Positions 32,406-41,240 of a stretch of 56,955 nt of DNA are shown piece by piece. The DNA lies in contig JBKCXU010000079.1 of assembly GCA_046316025.1 (NCBI GenBank), positions 1-56,955 on the forward strand. Reading direction: 5' to 3'. Position 1 is the stretch's first letter, and every line of letters starts with the position of its first letter. This DNA comes from JAJTHJ01 sp046316025. GTDB lineage: Bacteria; Pseudomonadota; Gammaproteobacteria; Burkholderiales; Burkholderiaceae_F. Under the pieces are notes generated by a model that saw only the letters and a program-made list of their open reading frames with translations, was not told where the DNA came from and ran no database searches. Both the position numbers and the translations under genes were made by a program.

Positions 32406-35179
32406 GCGCGGCCGACGGTTCGGTTGGTGCGCTGGTGAAGGTGGTCGACCATGGGCCGCCCACTGCGCGCTGGAACCTTGTCATCCTCGGCGACGGTTAC
32501 CGCGCGTCCGAGTTGCAAAAATTTCACACGGATGTCGAGAACTTTCTCGATACCATGTACCGAACGCCTCCCTATGACGAGCTCTGGTGCGGCATCAACG
32601 TCTACCGGGTCGATGTCACGTCCGCCGAAAGCGGCGCCGACGACCCGGCGACCTGCGCAGGCGGTACCGGGGCCACTCCGAGAACCTTCTACGACGCCAC
32701 ATTCTGTAGTGCCTGGGGTGGGAGCAATCTCGACCGGCTGCTGACGGTGGCTGCGGGACGCGCACGCGCCGACGCACTGGCAAAGCTGCCGCAGACTCAT
32801 CAGGTACTTGTCATCGTCAACTCCAGCAAGTACGGCGGCTCGGGCGGTTCCATAGCCGTGTGTTCGACCGAGGCGCGAGCCTCGGAGATTGCAATTCACG
32901 AGATCGGCCACTCCGCCTACGGCCTTGCCGACGAGTACGAGGACGGCGGTACTGCGAGCGGCGGCGAGCCCGCCGAGCCGAACGTGACGATCAACACGAA
33001 TCGCGCCACGTTGAAGTGGCGCGCGCTAGTAGCAGCCGGCACCCCGATTCCGTCGTCCTGTTACGGCGACTGCGCCGCAGGCTGCGTGGCGCCGCCGGTG
33101 GCCCCCGCCGCCGGCGCAATTGGTACGTACGAGGGCGGTCGCTATGTTCACTGTGGGATGTACCGCCCGCTGCTCGCTTGCTACATGCGCGACTACTCGC
33201 CGTTCTGCGGCGTGTGCGCCGGCGTCATCCGGCAGACGCTGGCGCCCTTCTTACCGGCGGAAGCGATCAGCCTCCTGACGCCGAGCATTGCATTCATCGA
33301 CGTACCGGAGGGAATTGGGGGTACCGGTATCACCACCTACCGGGCCATCGTTTTCGAAGTGGAAAGCTGTCGATCGCTTCAGTTTCGTATCACCAGCGGA
33401 CCCACCGGCGGTTTCGGCACGCCTTTCGGCACCGGGCCGATCGACGTCGAACCTGGCCGCTACACGACGGTGGAGTCGGGGCGGCTCTGGATCTCCTACA
33501 CGTCAACCACCGCTGGGGATTCCGCGGTGGGTACGGTCACTGTCCGTTGCGACCAAACCGGGCAGACCTGGACCATCAATTTGCTGGCGAACACGGTGCC
33601 GCGACCGCGCTCAGCGGTGGCACTGGTGCTGGATCGATCCGGCAGCATGAGCGAGGACGCGGGCAGCGGCACCACCAAGGTCCAGAACCTGCGCGACTCC
33701 GTCGGCGTGTTTCTCAGCGCGATGCTGCCAGGCGACGGCATCGGCGTGGTGCGGTTCGACGACACGGTCCAGCGCCTGATGAACATCACTGATGTCGGCG
33801 CCGTCTCCGGCGGCCCGGGCACTGGACGCCACACCGCATCGACGATCGTCAACGGCAATCAGCTCGACCCGGCCGGCGCCACCTCGATTGGCGGTGGCGT
33901 GGCCGAAGGCAAGGCAACACTGGATGCCGGGCAGGCGGCAGCGACCCCACCCTACGATGTGCTGGCCATGGTGGTGCTTTCCGACGGAGTGGAGAACACG
34001 CCGCCGATGCTCGCGGATGTTTCGGCGAGCATCAGCGCCCGAACCTTCGCCATCGGCCTGGGCCTGCCGTACAACATCAGTGTGGCGGCGCTCAACGCGC
34101 TGACGCAGGGCAATAACGGCTATCTCCTGGTCACCGGCGCCCTGACGACCGATCAGCGGACGCGTTTGACGAAGTACTTTCTGCAGGTCCTGGCCGGCAT
34201 CAACAACGCAAACATCGTGGTCGACCCGGCGGGGTGGTTGGCGCGCGGGAGCGAGCACCGCATTCCCTTCATGCTGGCCGAGACGGACTACGCTTTTGAA
34301 GGCTATGTGCTTACGCCGGCCCCATGGGCGATCGAGTACGAGCTCGAAGCCCCGGATGGAACCCGCATTGTGCCGAGCGATGTCGGCGCGGCCGCCAACG
34401 GGGACTTCATCCTGCGCCAGGGCGTCGCGTTGTATCGACTTGCACTGCCCTCGCTGCCGGCGAATGCGTCCGGATCACACGCCGGTACGTGGCATGCGAT
34501 CCTGAAGATCGGCAAGCGCAATTCCGTCTTCAAGGACGCGAGCGGATACTCAGCCGCGGCAAGTGGCGGCGCCCTGCCTTACGACTTCTTGGTGCACTGT
34601 TACTCGAATCTCGTGTTTGACGCACACTTGGCCCAGTCCGGCTACGCGCCCGGCAGCGCGGTCAACCTGTACGTGACACTGAAGGAGTACGACGTCCCAG
34701 TGGGCAACCGGGCCGTCGTATGGGCGGAAGTGCGCGGCCCGGACAACGCGACGGTCAACGTCAGTCTGAAGCTCAACGCCGCCGAACAGTTCGAAGGCTC
34801 ATTTGTCACGAACTTGCCCGGCGTCTATGCCGTGCGTCTACGGGCCTCTGGTGCCACCTTCCGCGGGACAGCCTTCCGTCGCGAAGAGACCCTGACAGCG
34901 GTTGCCATACCGGGCGGCGGCCGCGAGCCGCCGGCGCCCGATCCTGTGCGCGAGTTGTTGTGCTGCCTGTTGCACAGCTCCAAGCAGGCCGATGAGTTTT
35001 GGAAGCGCCTTGCGTCACAGGGAGTCGATGTGAAGCACCTGCGCGCGTGCCTGGAGCGCTCATGTAAATCGGCTGCGGATCGTGAGCGAGGTTCAGCCCG
35101 TGGCGCCGCGGCGGGTGCACCGTCGGAACTCAACGTCGAACTGGTGGTGAACTGGCTGCGCGGGCAACTCACAGGCTGA
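32402..35179 (+). CDS. M64-type zinc metallopeptidase with VWA domain
   Basis: A 925-residue protein. Residues 20-290 resemble the peptidase family M64 (IgA-protease-like): WNLVILGDGYRASELQKF at 24-41, and zinc motif HEIGH at 166-170 continuing SAYGLADEYED, whose later Glu/Asp fit M64. A beta domain follows, then a VWA domain starting SAVALVLDRSGSMSE with MIDAS DRSGS at 411-415. The part after about 600 has further beta-sandwich-like segments and a Cys-rich end (ELLCCLLHS). No signal peptide is visible, although M64 enzymes are normally exported, so secretion is uncertain. It is coupled to the small gene before it. Confidence 0.85.
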   Translation: MSAADGSVGALVKVVDHGPPTARWNLVILGDGYRASELQKFHTDVENFLDTMYRTPPYDELWCGINVYRVDVTSAESGADDPATCAGGTGATPRTFYDATFCSAWGGSNLDRLLTVAAGRARADALAKLPQTHQVLVIVNSSKYGGSGGSIAVCSTEARASEIAIHEIGHSAYGLADEYEDGGTASGGEPAEPNVTINTNRATLKWRALVAAGTPIPSSCYGDCAAGCVAPPVAPAAGAIGTYEGGRYVHCGMYRPLLACYMRDYSPFCGVCAGVIRQTLAPFLPAEAISLLTPSIAFIDVPEGIGGTGITTYRAIVFEVESCRSLQFRITSGPTGGFGTPFGTGPIDVEPGRYTTVESGRLWISYTSTTAGDSAVGTVTVRCDQTGQTWTINLLANTVPRPRSAVALVLDRSGSMSEDAGSGTTKVQNLRDSVGVFLSAMLPGDGIGVVRFDDTVQRLMNITDVGAVSGGPGTGRHTASTIVNGNQLDPAGATSIGGGVAEGKATLDAGQAAATPPYDVLAMVVLSDGVENTPPMLADVSASISARTFAIGLGLPYNISVAALNALTQGNNGYLLVTGALTTDQRTRLTKYFLQVLAGINNANIVVDPAGWLARGSEHRIPFMLAETDYAFEGYVLTPAPWAIEYELEAPDGTRIVPSDVGAAANGDFILRQGVALYRLALPSLPANASGSHAGTWHAILKIGKRNSVFKDASGYSAAASGGALPYDFLVHCYSNLVFDAHLAQSGYAPGSAVNLYVTLKEYDVPVGNRAVVWAEVRGPDNATVNVSLKLNAAEQFEGSFVTNLPGVYAVRLRASGATFRGTAFRREETLTAVAIPGGGREPPAPDPVRELLCCLLHSSKQADEFWKRLASQGVDVKHLRACLERSCKSAADRERGSARGAAAGAPSELNVELVVNWLRGQLTG

Positions 35180-35202
35180 CCTTGCTCCCGAAAACCGTAT
35201 CG

Positions 35203-35754
35203 TCAGGGCGCGCCGCCGCGTAGGCGGACCGCCGGTGCCAGCTCGACCGTCGCCGTGGGCGACGCCAGCCACACGTGGCCGTCCTGGATGGTGCAGGTGA
35301 GCGTCATTGCGCGCGCGGCCAGGCTTTGCAGCGCCTCGGTCTCCGCGCCGGTGAGCGTGAGCACGGAGAGGTTGGCGAGCCGCGCAAAGGCCGCCGCGTT
35401 GTCGCCGCACCATGCGACCACGCGGCGCGCGCCGTAGGCCAACACCACCACCCGCCGCGCACGGCCGCAGGCCTTGCGCACCGCGCGCTCGTCCGGCAGG
35501 CCGACGTCGATCCACAGATCGATGGCACCCGTGGCGTCGCGCTGCACGAGGTCGGGCTCGTCTTCGGTGGACAGCCCCGGACCGAAGGCGAGCGCCTCGT
35601 CCGCGTGTAGCGCAAAGGCAAGCAGCCGCACCATCAGCCGCTCTTCGGTTTCCGACGGGTGGCGCGCGAGTGTGAGCGCGTACGTGCCGTAAACGTGGCG
35701 GTCGAGGTCGGAGACCGTGAGGTCGGCGCGGTAGACGGTGGAGCGCAGGGCCAT
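35203..35754 (-). CDS. yaeQ: YaeQ-family protein
   Basis: A 183-residue cytoplasmic protein with the family start MALRSTVYRADLTVSDLDRHVYG and internal HPSETEERLMVRLLAFAL, EDEPDLVQRD and LWIDVGLPDERAVRKACGRA. YaeQ has a PD-(D/E)XK-like fold, but no proven enzymatic role. The reading frame is intact. Single gene. Confidence 0.93.
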   Translation of the reverse strand: MALRSTVYRADLTVSDLDRHVYGTYALTLARHPSETEERLMVRLLAFALHADEALAFGPGLSTEDEPDLVQRDATGAIDLWIDVGLPDERAVRKACGRARRVVVLAYGARRVVAWCGDNAAAFARLANLSVLTLTGAETEALQSLAARAMTLTCTIQDGHVWLASPTATVELAPAVRLRGGAP

Positions 35755-35790
35755 GGGGTCGATAGCCTAGCGAGCGAGAGCAGCCCGCGG

Positions 35791-36246
35791 TCAATCCGCG
35801 TCGTTGGAGCCTTCCAGCGCTTCGAGGTCGGCCAGATCCCTGGCCCGGCCGCTGGCGCGCTTGTTGGCCTTGAAGTCGGCCAGACTCAGGATCGGCAACT
35901 CCACTCCGCCAACGGACAGCATTTGTCGGCGCGGGTAGCAATCGGCAAATGCGACGCCATCGATGGTGGTCAGCAAGTCGATGCGCGCCGGCGGATAGCC
36001 CAGTTGCACCATTGCGCCCGGCGTTGCGAAGTCCTGTGCGGCCAACCCGAGGCTGCCAAAGCCGAAGCGCGCCAACACCGCCAACAGACGCTCGACGTTG
36101 GCCGGCGCGGGATCGACCCACAAGTCGAGATCGCCCGTGTAGCGCGGATGCCCATGCGCGGCGAGCGCATAGCCACCGACCACCAGATACTCAACCCCGC
36201 TTGAGTTGAGTAACCCGACAAACTCTTTGAAGTCGGCGTTGAGCAT
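35791..36246 (-). CDS. Nucleotidyltransferase, AbiEii/MNT-like toxin candidate
   Basis: A 151-residue nucleotidyltransferase-fold protein: VVGGYALAAHGHPRYTGDLD holds the GG...TxDLD motif of the Pol-beta superfamily, with a later Asp in RIDLLTTIDGVAF. The ATG at 36246 starts MLNADFKEFVGLLNSSGVEY, typical of this group. It overlaps the upstream small gene on the same strand by 56 bases; such pairs are known from toxin-antitoxin-like modules. Confidence 0.82.
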   Translation of the reverse strand: MLNADFKEFVGLLNSSGVEYLVVGGYALAAHGHPRYTGDLDLWVDPAPANVERLLAVLARFGFGSLGLAAQDFATPGAMVQLGYPPARIDLLTTIDGVAFADCYPRRQMLSVGGVELPILSLADFKANKRASGRARDLADLEALEGSNDAD

Positions 36247-36379
36247 CGGGGAGATTGGCCATCGCCTGCTCGCGCAGGGCCTCGACCGCGGCAATGCGCT
36301 CGGCCGCCGGTCGCGACAACCAATAAGCGCTGTCCTTGGGCGCTGCTTTGAGTTGGGTGCGGCGGGCGACTTTTTCCAT
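36191..36379 (-). CDS. Small partner protein of the nucleotidyltransferase
   Basis: A 62-residue protein (SAYWLSRPAAERIAAVEALR, ending RLQRVCRVTQL) of the type commonly found directly before AbiEii-like nucleotidyltransferases. Its 3' end overlaps the start of that gene. It probably acts as the cognate regulator. Function inferred from the arrangement. Confidence 0.65.
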   Translation of the reverse strand: MEKVARRTQLKAAPKDSAYWLSRPAAERIAAVEALREQAMANLPDAQRRLQRVCRVTQLKRG

Positions 36380-36715
36380 GACGGAAGAAGTGTATCGCCC
36401 GCTGCCGTGCGCGGCGAGGCGAGGCGGCCATCTATCCCCGCGGTGTCACAAGCGTTAGAGCGCGTGCGGATGGCGGCAGCCTTCCCTCACCCAGCCGCGG
36501 CGCAGTCACCCTACGCATGAACCTAACCGCATCGAGGCGCCCATGCCCCCACCCCAACCCTCCCCCGCAGGCGGGGGAGGGAGCAAACCCCCTCCCCTGC
36601 GAAGCGGGGGAGGGCTGGGGTGGGGGCGCGGATGCCCCGACTTGGTGATGTTCACGGCAGGCGTTGGCGTGCGGGAAGACCGCTGGCGGCGGAAGCCATC
36701 CCCGACACAGCGGGA
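36380..36715. repeat. Intergenic region with a REP-like element (36546-36626)
   Basis: An element starts CCCCCACCCCAACCC, contains CCCCCGCAGGCGGGGG and GCGAAGC hairpins, and ends GGGCTGGGGTGGGGG, so its two ends are inverted repeats. The rest of the 336 bases holds no gene. Confidence 0.7.
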
Positions 36716-37894
36716 CTACCGCAGCGACTCGAAAATCGTCACATTGGCCATGCCGCCGCCCTCGCACATCGTCAGCAACCCGTAGCGACCCCCACGGCGG
36801 CGCAGCGCGTGCAGCAGTGTCGCGGTGAGCTTGGTGCCGGAGGCGCCGAGCGGGTGGCCGAGTGCGATCGCGCCGCCGTGCACGTTGACCCGCGCGGGGT
36901 CGGCGCCGGTGGCGGCGAGCCAGGCGAGCGGCACCGAGGCAAAGGCTTCGTTGACTTCAAAGAGATCGATGTCCGCCAGCCGCAGGCCCGCGCGGCGCAG
37001 CGCCAGCTCGGTGGCCGGGATCGGCGCCTCCAGCATGATCACCGGGTCGTGGCCCAGCACGGTCATGCTGTGCACGCGCGCCAGCGGCGTGACGCCGAGC
37101 GACTTGACCATCGCTTCGCTCGCCACCAGCACCGCGGAAGCGCCGTCGCAGATCTGGCTGGCGTTGGCGGCGGTGATCACGCCGTCCTCGCGCAGCGGCT
37201 TCACGCCCGCAATGGCCTCCAGCGTGGCGTCGAAGCGAATGCCTTCGTCGCTGCGATGCTCGTCCGTGGCGCTGCCGTCGGCCGCGCGCGCCGGCACCGG
37301 CAGCAGCTCGTCGGCAAAGGCGCCCGCCGTTGTCGCCGCTGCCGCGCGCTGGTGGCTTTGCAGCGCGTAGGCGTCGAGCGCGGCGCGGGTGAGGCCGTAC
37401 TTGCGCGCCAGCATCTCCGCGCCGGTGAACTGGCTGAACTCGGTCTCGCCATAGCGCGCCTTGAGCGCCGGGCTCATGTAGTGGCCCATGTCCGCCTTGG
37501 CGGCGAGTGCGACCGAGGCGCCCAGCGGCACGCGCGACATGACTTCCACGCCGCCCGCGATAACCAAATCCATCGTGCCCGCCGTCACCGCCTGCGCCGC
37601 GAAGTGCAGCGCCTGCTGCGAGGAGCCGCATTGCCGGTCGATGCTGGTGGCCGGCACCGACTGCGGCAGGCGCGAGGCGAGCACCGCATTGCGCGCGACG
37701 TTGACCGCCTGTTCGCCCACCTGCATCACGCAACCGAGGATCACGTCGTCGATGCGCGCCGGATCGACCCCGCTGCGCTCGATCAGCGCATCGAGCACGT
37801 ACGCGGCGAGATCGACCGGATGCCAGCCCGCCAGCCGCCCGTTGCGGCGGCCGCCGGGGGTACGGAGGGCGGTGAGGATGTAGGCGGGGGGCAT
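36716..37894 (-). CDS. Acetyl-CoA C-acyltransferase (thiolase)
   Basis: A 392-residue thiolase. The active-site Cys89 is in SIDRQCGSSQQALHFAAQAV, the catalytic His in NVHGGAIALGHPLGASGTKL, and the second Cys in LLTMCEGGGMANVTIFESL. ATG at 37894 (MPPAYILTALRTPGG) matches the usual start. Biosynthetic versus degradative specificity cannot be decided. No other fatty-acid genes adjoin. Confidence 0.93.
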   Translation of the reverse strand: MPPAYILTALRTPGGRRNGRLAGWHPVDLAAYVLDALIERSGVDPARIDDVILGCVMQVGEQAVNVARNAVLASRLPQSVPATSIDRQCGSSQQALHFAAQAVTAGTMDLVIAGGVEVMSRVPLGASVALAAKADMGHYMSPALKARYGETEFSQFTGAEMLARKYGLTRAALDAYALQSHQRAAAATTAGAFADELLPVPARAADGSATDEHRSDEGIRFDATLEAIAGVKPLREDGVITAANASQICDGASAVLVASEAMVKSLGVTPLARVHSMTVLGHDPVIMLEAPIPATELALRRAGLRLADIDLFEVNEAFASVPLAWLAATGADPARVNVHGGAIALGHPLGASGTKLTATLLHALRRRGGRYGLLTMCEGGGMANVTIFESLR

Positions 37895-37914
37895 GGCGAG
37901 TGGGCGCGATGGAA

Positions 37915-38235
37915 TCAGCGCGGCCTTGGCTGCAGGATGGCGGCGATGTCCTGCCTCTCGCCGAGCAGCCGAACCACGTCTACGAACTCGGGTCGCTCCA
38001 GGTAGAACCAGCGCACCGGAAAGTTCTGTAGCGCCCAAGACCGCAAGCCCGGCACCCCCGCAAGCTCGCCGAGGCGCAGCGAGCCTATTCCGGGCGTGCG
38101 CTCCACGGCATGCAGAGCTGCGCGCGCTTCGTCGAAGAACCGTTCGGCCAGCGCCGTGCCGCCTTGGTCGGCATACCAGCGTGCGATCTCGACGAGATCC
38201 CGCTCGGCCGCCGGCCGCAAGCGCGCGGGTTTCAC
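37915..38235 (-). CDS. ParE/RelE-family toxin
   Basis: A 106-residue toxin: KPARLRPAAERDLVEIARWY, ARAALHAVERTPGIGS and FYLERPEFVDVVRLLGERQD match ParE (gyrase-targeting) toxins. GTG at 38235 overlaps the antitoxin stop (GTGA); the frame is open further upstream, but that part is shadow of the antitoxin gene. Confidence 0.85.
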   Translation of the reverse strand: MKPARLRPAAERDLVEIARWYADQGGTALAERFFDEARAALHAVERTPGIGSLRLGELAGVPGLRSWALQNFPVRWFYLERPEFVDVVRLLGERQDIAAILQPRPR

Positions 38236-38486
38236 CGCACGGGCTGCACGACGGCGCTTGCGCGCAGATCGGACCAATCGGCGTCGCCGAGCGCGCGAGC
38301 CGGTCCCGACGCCAGACCCTCTTGAATCAGTTCGCGCAGGCACTGCGCCGCCTGCGCTTCGCGATCGCGGCGCACCAAGTCACGCAGATACTCGCCGGCG
38401 TCCGTATAGTCGCCGCGCTGCACCCGCTCGTCCACAAAGCGGCGCAGCGAGTCCGGTAGTTCCACCTGGAGTGCGGGTTGATCCAT
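38232..38486 (-). CDS. ParD-family antitoxin
   Basis: An 84-residue ribbon-helix-helix antitoxin (VELPDSLRRFVDERVQRGDY then TDAGEYLRDLVRRDRE) coupled to the ParE-like toxin by a four-base overlap. It probably represses its own operon. Confidence 0.87.
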   Translation of the reverse strand: MDQPALQVELPDSLRRFVDERVQRGDYTDAGEYLRDLVRRDREAQAAQCLRELIQEGLASGPARALGDADWSDLRASAVVQPVR

Positions 38487-38564
38487 GCTCGACCTCCCAG
38501 TGCGATACGGCTTGGCGGCAGTTTAAGGCGAGGTCACAGGTTGCGTCGGTGCGTCACGACGACC

Positions 38565-38789
38565 TCAGTGCGCCGCGACCAGCTTGCCCTGCTCGCGCCG
38601 AGCGGCGTAGGCGAGGCAGGCGCGAATGTCTTCGCGGGTCAGGTAGGGAAAGTCCTTGAGGATGTCGTCCTCGCTCATCCCCGCGGCGAGATAGCCGAGC
38701 ACGTCGTACACGGTCACGCGCAGCCCGCGGATGCAAGGCTTGCCGCCGCGCTTGCCCGGTTCGATGGTGATGATGCTGCGGTAGTCCAT
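38565..38789 (-). CDS. DUF433-family protein (antitoxin-like), orphan
   Basis: A 74-residue protein: MDYRSIITIEPGKRGGKPCI, then LRVTVYDVLGYLAAGMSEDD and FPYLTREDIRACLAYAAR. DUF433 proteins are normally followed by a DUF5615/PIN-like toxin. None follows here, so it is a solitary antitoxin. Confidence 0.85.
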   Translation of the reverse strand: MDYRSIITIEPGKRGGKPCIRGLRVTVYDVLGYLAAGMSEDDILKDFPYLTREDIRACLAYAARREQGKLVAAH

Positions 38790-38993
38790 GGCTGCTCCGG
38801 AGTGCGGCGCTCGATGGGCGGTAGGTTAAACCGATGGCGCGGGCTTGCCCACAGGCGCCACCCGCCGCCATCCGCCGCGACGCGGGGTGAGCGATTTGCG
38901 CGGCGACCTTCGTCTGCCGGTTTGCCCGCCGTGTCATGCGCTACCGGGCAAGCGCTCCGTTCGTTCTACGATGGCGGCGCGAAGAACGCGGAG

Positions 38994-39320
38994 ATGGTGA
39001 CTTCCACCGCAAAGCCGAAGATGCCCAAGAACAGCATGCGACCGATTCACCCCGGAGAAGTCCTGCGCGAGGAATACCTCGTGCCGCTCGGCCTTAGTCC
39101 GCACGCGCTGGCGCAGGCGTTGCGGGTGCCGGCGACCCGGACCAACGACGTGGTCAACGAGCGGCGCGCGGTGACCGCTGACACCGCGCTGCGGCTGGCG
39201 CGCTACTTCGGCACCACAGCCGAGTTCTGGGTCAACCTGCAAGGGGCGTTCGATCTGCGGTCGGCGGCGGCTGAGTCGAGCGCGAGCATCGAGCGCGAGG
39301 TGTTGCCGCGGGCGGCGTGA
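38994..39320 (+). CDS. HigA-family addiction-module antidote, HTH protein
   Basis: A 108-residue protein with the HigA core: MRPIHPGEVLREEYLVPLGL, then a Xre-type HTH (SPHALAQALRVPATRTNDVV) and TAEFWVNLQGAFDLR. Methionine at 39045 (MRPIHPG) is an equally possible start. No higB-like toxin precedes it, so the module is incomplete. Confidence 0.85.
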   Translation: MVTSTAKPKMPKNSMRPIHPGEVLREEYLVPLGLSPHALAQALRVPATRTNDVVNERRAVTADTALRLARYFGTTAEFWVNLQGAFDLRSAAAESSASIEREVLPRAA

Positions 39321-39326
39321 GGCGCG

Positions 39327-39491
39327 ATGGACAAGCAGCACTTCGATCGACTGGTCAAGGGCGTGCGCGCGATGAAGCGCTACGCCTCCGGATTCCCGGT
39401 ACGCGGCGCGCGCGTCACGGAACTCCCAGCACCCGAGGCCGCGCGCGCGTCGCGCCCACGTCCGCCAGCCAAGCGCAACACGCGCGACTGA
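39327..39491 (+). pseudogene. Truncated helix-turn-helix antitoxin (N-terminal part only)
   Basis: A 54-residue frame: MDKQHFDRLVKGVRAMKRYA, then VRGARVTELPAPEAAR. This matches the N-terminus of HigA2-like transcriptional regulators (FD.L..GV..MK....G....), which continue with a Xre HTH. Here the frame turns into a basic tail (RPRPPAKRNTRD) and stops before the HTH. It ends eight bases from the convergent restriction gene. Confidence 0.55.
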
Positions 39492-39498
39492 TCGTGGC

Positions 39499-40245
39499 CT
39501 ACCCGCGCCGCGTCAGCGCATACCCTCGCGCCATCAGGTTTGCAGCGAAGCCCTTGAACGCCAACTCCGCGGACGGCTCGCGGTAGGCACCGGTCTTGAC
39601 CGCATCGCGCGCCGACATCAGGAAGGCCGCCGCGTCGTACAGCCGCTCGCGCAGCAGCTTCTCGCACAACAACTGGTACCGCCGCGCATACGACGCGTCG
39701 CGGAACTCGGTGCGCACGGCAAAGTGCGGTTCGTCCACCTTGACCGGCGCATTGGAACGCGCGTCGTCTTCCAGCAGCATGATGTAGCCGAGGAACGGCC
39801 GGTCGAGGCTGACGAAGCCGCCTTCCTCATAGGCCTTCCAGAAGTCCACCGCGTTGCCCAGCGCTTCCTCGACGCGGTTGTTGAAGTTGTTGCCGTAGGA
39901 CGGCCCCGCATGCGACTTGACCTCCACGCAGGCCACGAGCTTGCGGTCGGCCACGGCCACGATGTCCCAGGCCTTGGTCGGCCGGTAGAAGCCCGGCAGC
40001 ACCGTCTCCTTGCGGCCGAGAAAGACCTGCGCGCCAGCGAGGCCCGATTCGACCAGCAGGTCGCGGATCAACGCGATAAACCCGTCCAGTTGCGCGCCGC
40101 CCGTGACCGCGGTGCGCAAGCCGGCGTCCTTGCGCCCGGCGCGCGCGCCTTGGCGGGTCGCTTGGTGCGAGCGCGTCTTCCAGTAGTGCCGCACCGCCGC
40201 CGTCACGCCCGCATGCAGGCGGGCCTCGAAGTCGCCCTTGCTCAT
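39499..40245 (-). CDS. Type II restriction endonuclease, PaeR7I/XhoI family
   Basis: A 248-residue endonuclease, nearly the length of PaeR7I. Family block: FYRPTKAWDIVAVADRKLVA then CVEVKSHAGPSYGNNFNNRV, containing PD-(D/E)XK residues D94 and E108-V-K110. Further blocks are FLGYIMLLEDDARSNAPVKV and PHFAVRTEFRDASYARRYQL. The ATG at 40245 overlaps the methyltransferase stop, so R is translated only after M. Recognition of CTCGAG is likely from the family but cannot be read directly. Confidence 0.9.
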   Translation of the reverse strand: MSKGDFEARLHAGVTAAVRHYWKTRSHQATRQGARAGRKDAGLRTAVTGGAQLDGFIALIRDLLVESGLAGAQVFLGRKETVLPGFYRPTKAWDIVAVADRKLVACVEVKSHAGPSYGNNFNNRVEEALGNAVDFWKAYEEGGFVSLDRPFLGYIMLLEDDARSNAPVKVDEPHFAVRTEFRDASYARRYQLLCEKLLRERLYDAAAFLMSARDAVKTGAYREPSAELAFKGFAANLMARGYALTRRG

Positions 40246-41234
40246 CGATGCAGCCGCAGATCGGCGATCGAGAACAGGCCACGCGTTTCGCGCTCCAGCC
40301 GCTTGGTCGCCAACTCGAAGTACGGCTCGCCGATCTCCACGCCAATGCTGTTGCGGCCCCACTGCGCGCAGGCGAGATTGGTCGTGCCGGTGCCCATGAA
40401 GGGGTCGAGCACCGTGTCGCCGACAAAGCTGAACATCCGCACCAGCCGCTCGGCGAGTTCCAGCGGATAGGGCGCGGGGTGCGCCTTGGTGGAGGCGCCG
40501 GTCACGCCGGTCCAGATCTGCTGAAACCACGTGCGGTGGTTCTCGGTCGAGATCACCGACAGCAGCCGCTCCTCGGCCGAGGGCGTGCGGTAGCCGCCGG
40601 GCTTGCGCTCCATCAAGATGAATTCGATGTCGTTCTTGACCACCGAGTTGGGCTCGTAGGGTTTGCCGAGAAAACCGCCGCCGTTACCCGCGGCCTCGTA
40701 GACCGCGTTGGCGATCTTGTGCCAAATGATCGGCGCCAGATTGGTGTAACCGAGCGCGCGGCAATGCTCCTGGATCGAGGCGTGCAGCGGCACCACCTCG
40801 TGCACGCCGCCGTTCTTGCGGCGCGAGAGGCACACATCGCCCACGACGCAAACCAGCCGCCCGCCGGGCACCAGCGCGCGCAGGCATACGGCCCAGACGC
40901 GGTCGAGCTCGCGCAGAAAGGCGTCGTAGCCAGCGATGTGCCCCATCTGCCCGTCGCTGGCGTGGTACTCCTTGAGCACCCAGTAGGGCGGCGAAGTGAG
41001 CACGAGCGCCACGCTTTCCGGCGCCAGAAAATCCATCGCCCGCGCGTCGGCGCGGTACAGGTCGTGGCGGGTGGGGATGTGGCGTACGGCGTTTTCCACC
41101 GCCGCCATCAGCTTGGCGTCCTTGGCGATCGACGGGATCAGCGTCTGCGAGACCGCCAGCCCGCGCAACTCGGCCGGGACGAATTCGGCGAGCGAGGCGG
41201 GGGTGAAGGGTTCAGCGAAGTGCGGCCGGTTCAT
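40242..41234 (-). CDS. DNA methyltransferase (beta-type N4/N6) of the PaeR7I-like system
   Basis: A 330-residue methyltransferase with catalytic motif TSPPYW (80-85) preceding the AdoMet motif DPFMGTGTT (277-285): the beta order. TSPPYW is typical of N4-cytosine or some N6-adenine enzymes, while known PaeR7I methylases are NPPY-type, so the pairing is unusual. The start at 41234 has lost its natural Shine-Dalgarno to the MITE described separately. First gene of the M-R operon. Confidence 0.9.
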   Translation of the reverse strand: MNRPHFAEPFTPASLAEFVPAELRGLAVSQTLIPSIAKDAKLMAAVENAVRHIPTRHDLYRADARAMDFLAPESVALVLTSPPYWVLKEYHASDGQMGHIAGYDAFLRELDRVWAVCLRALVPGGRLVCVVGDVCLSRRKNGGVHEVVPLHASIQEHCRALGYTNLAPIIWHKIANAVYEAAGNGGGFLGKPYEPNSVVKNDIEFILMERKPGGYRTPSAEERLLSVISTENHRTWFQQIWTGVTGASTKAHPAPYPLELAERLVRMFSFVGDTVLDPFMGTGTTNLACAQWGRNSIGVEIGEPYFELATKRLERETRGLFSIADLRLHR

Positions 41235-41240
41235 AAATAA

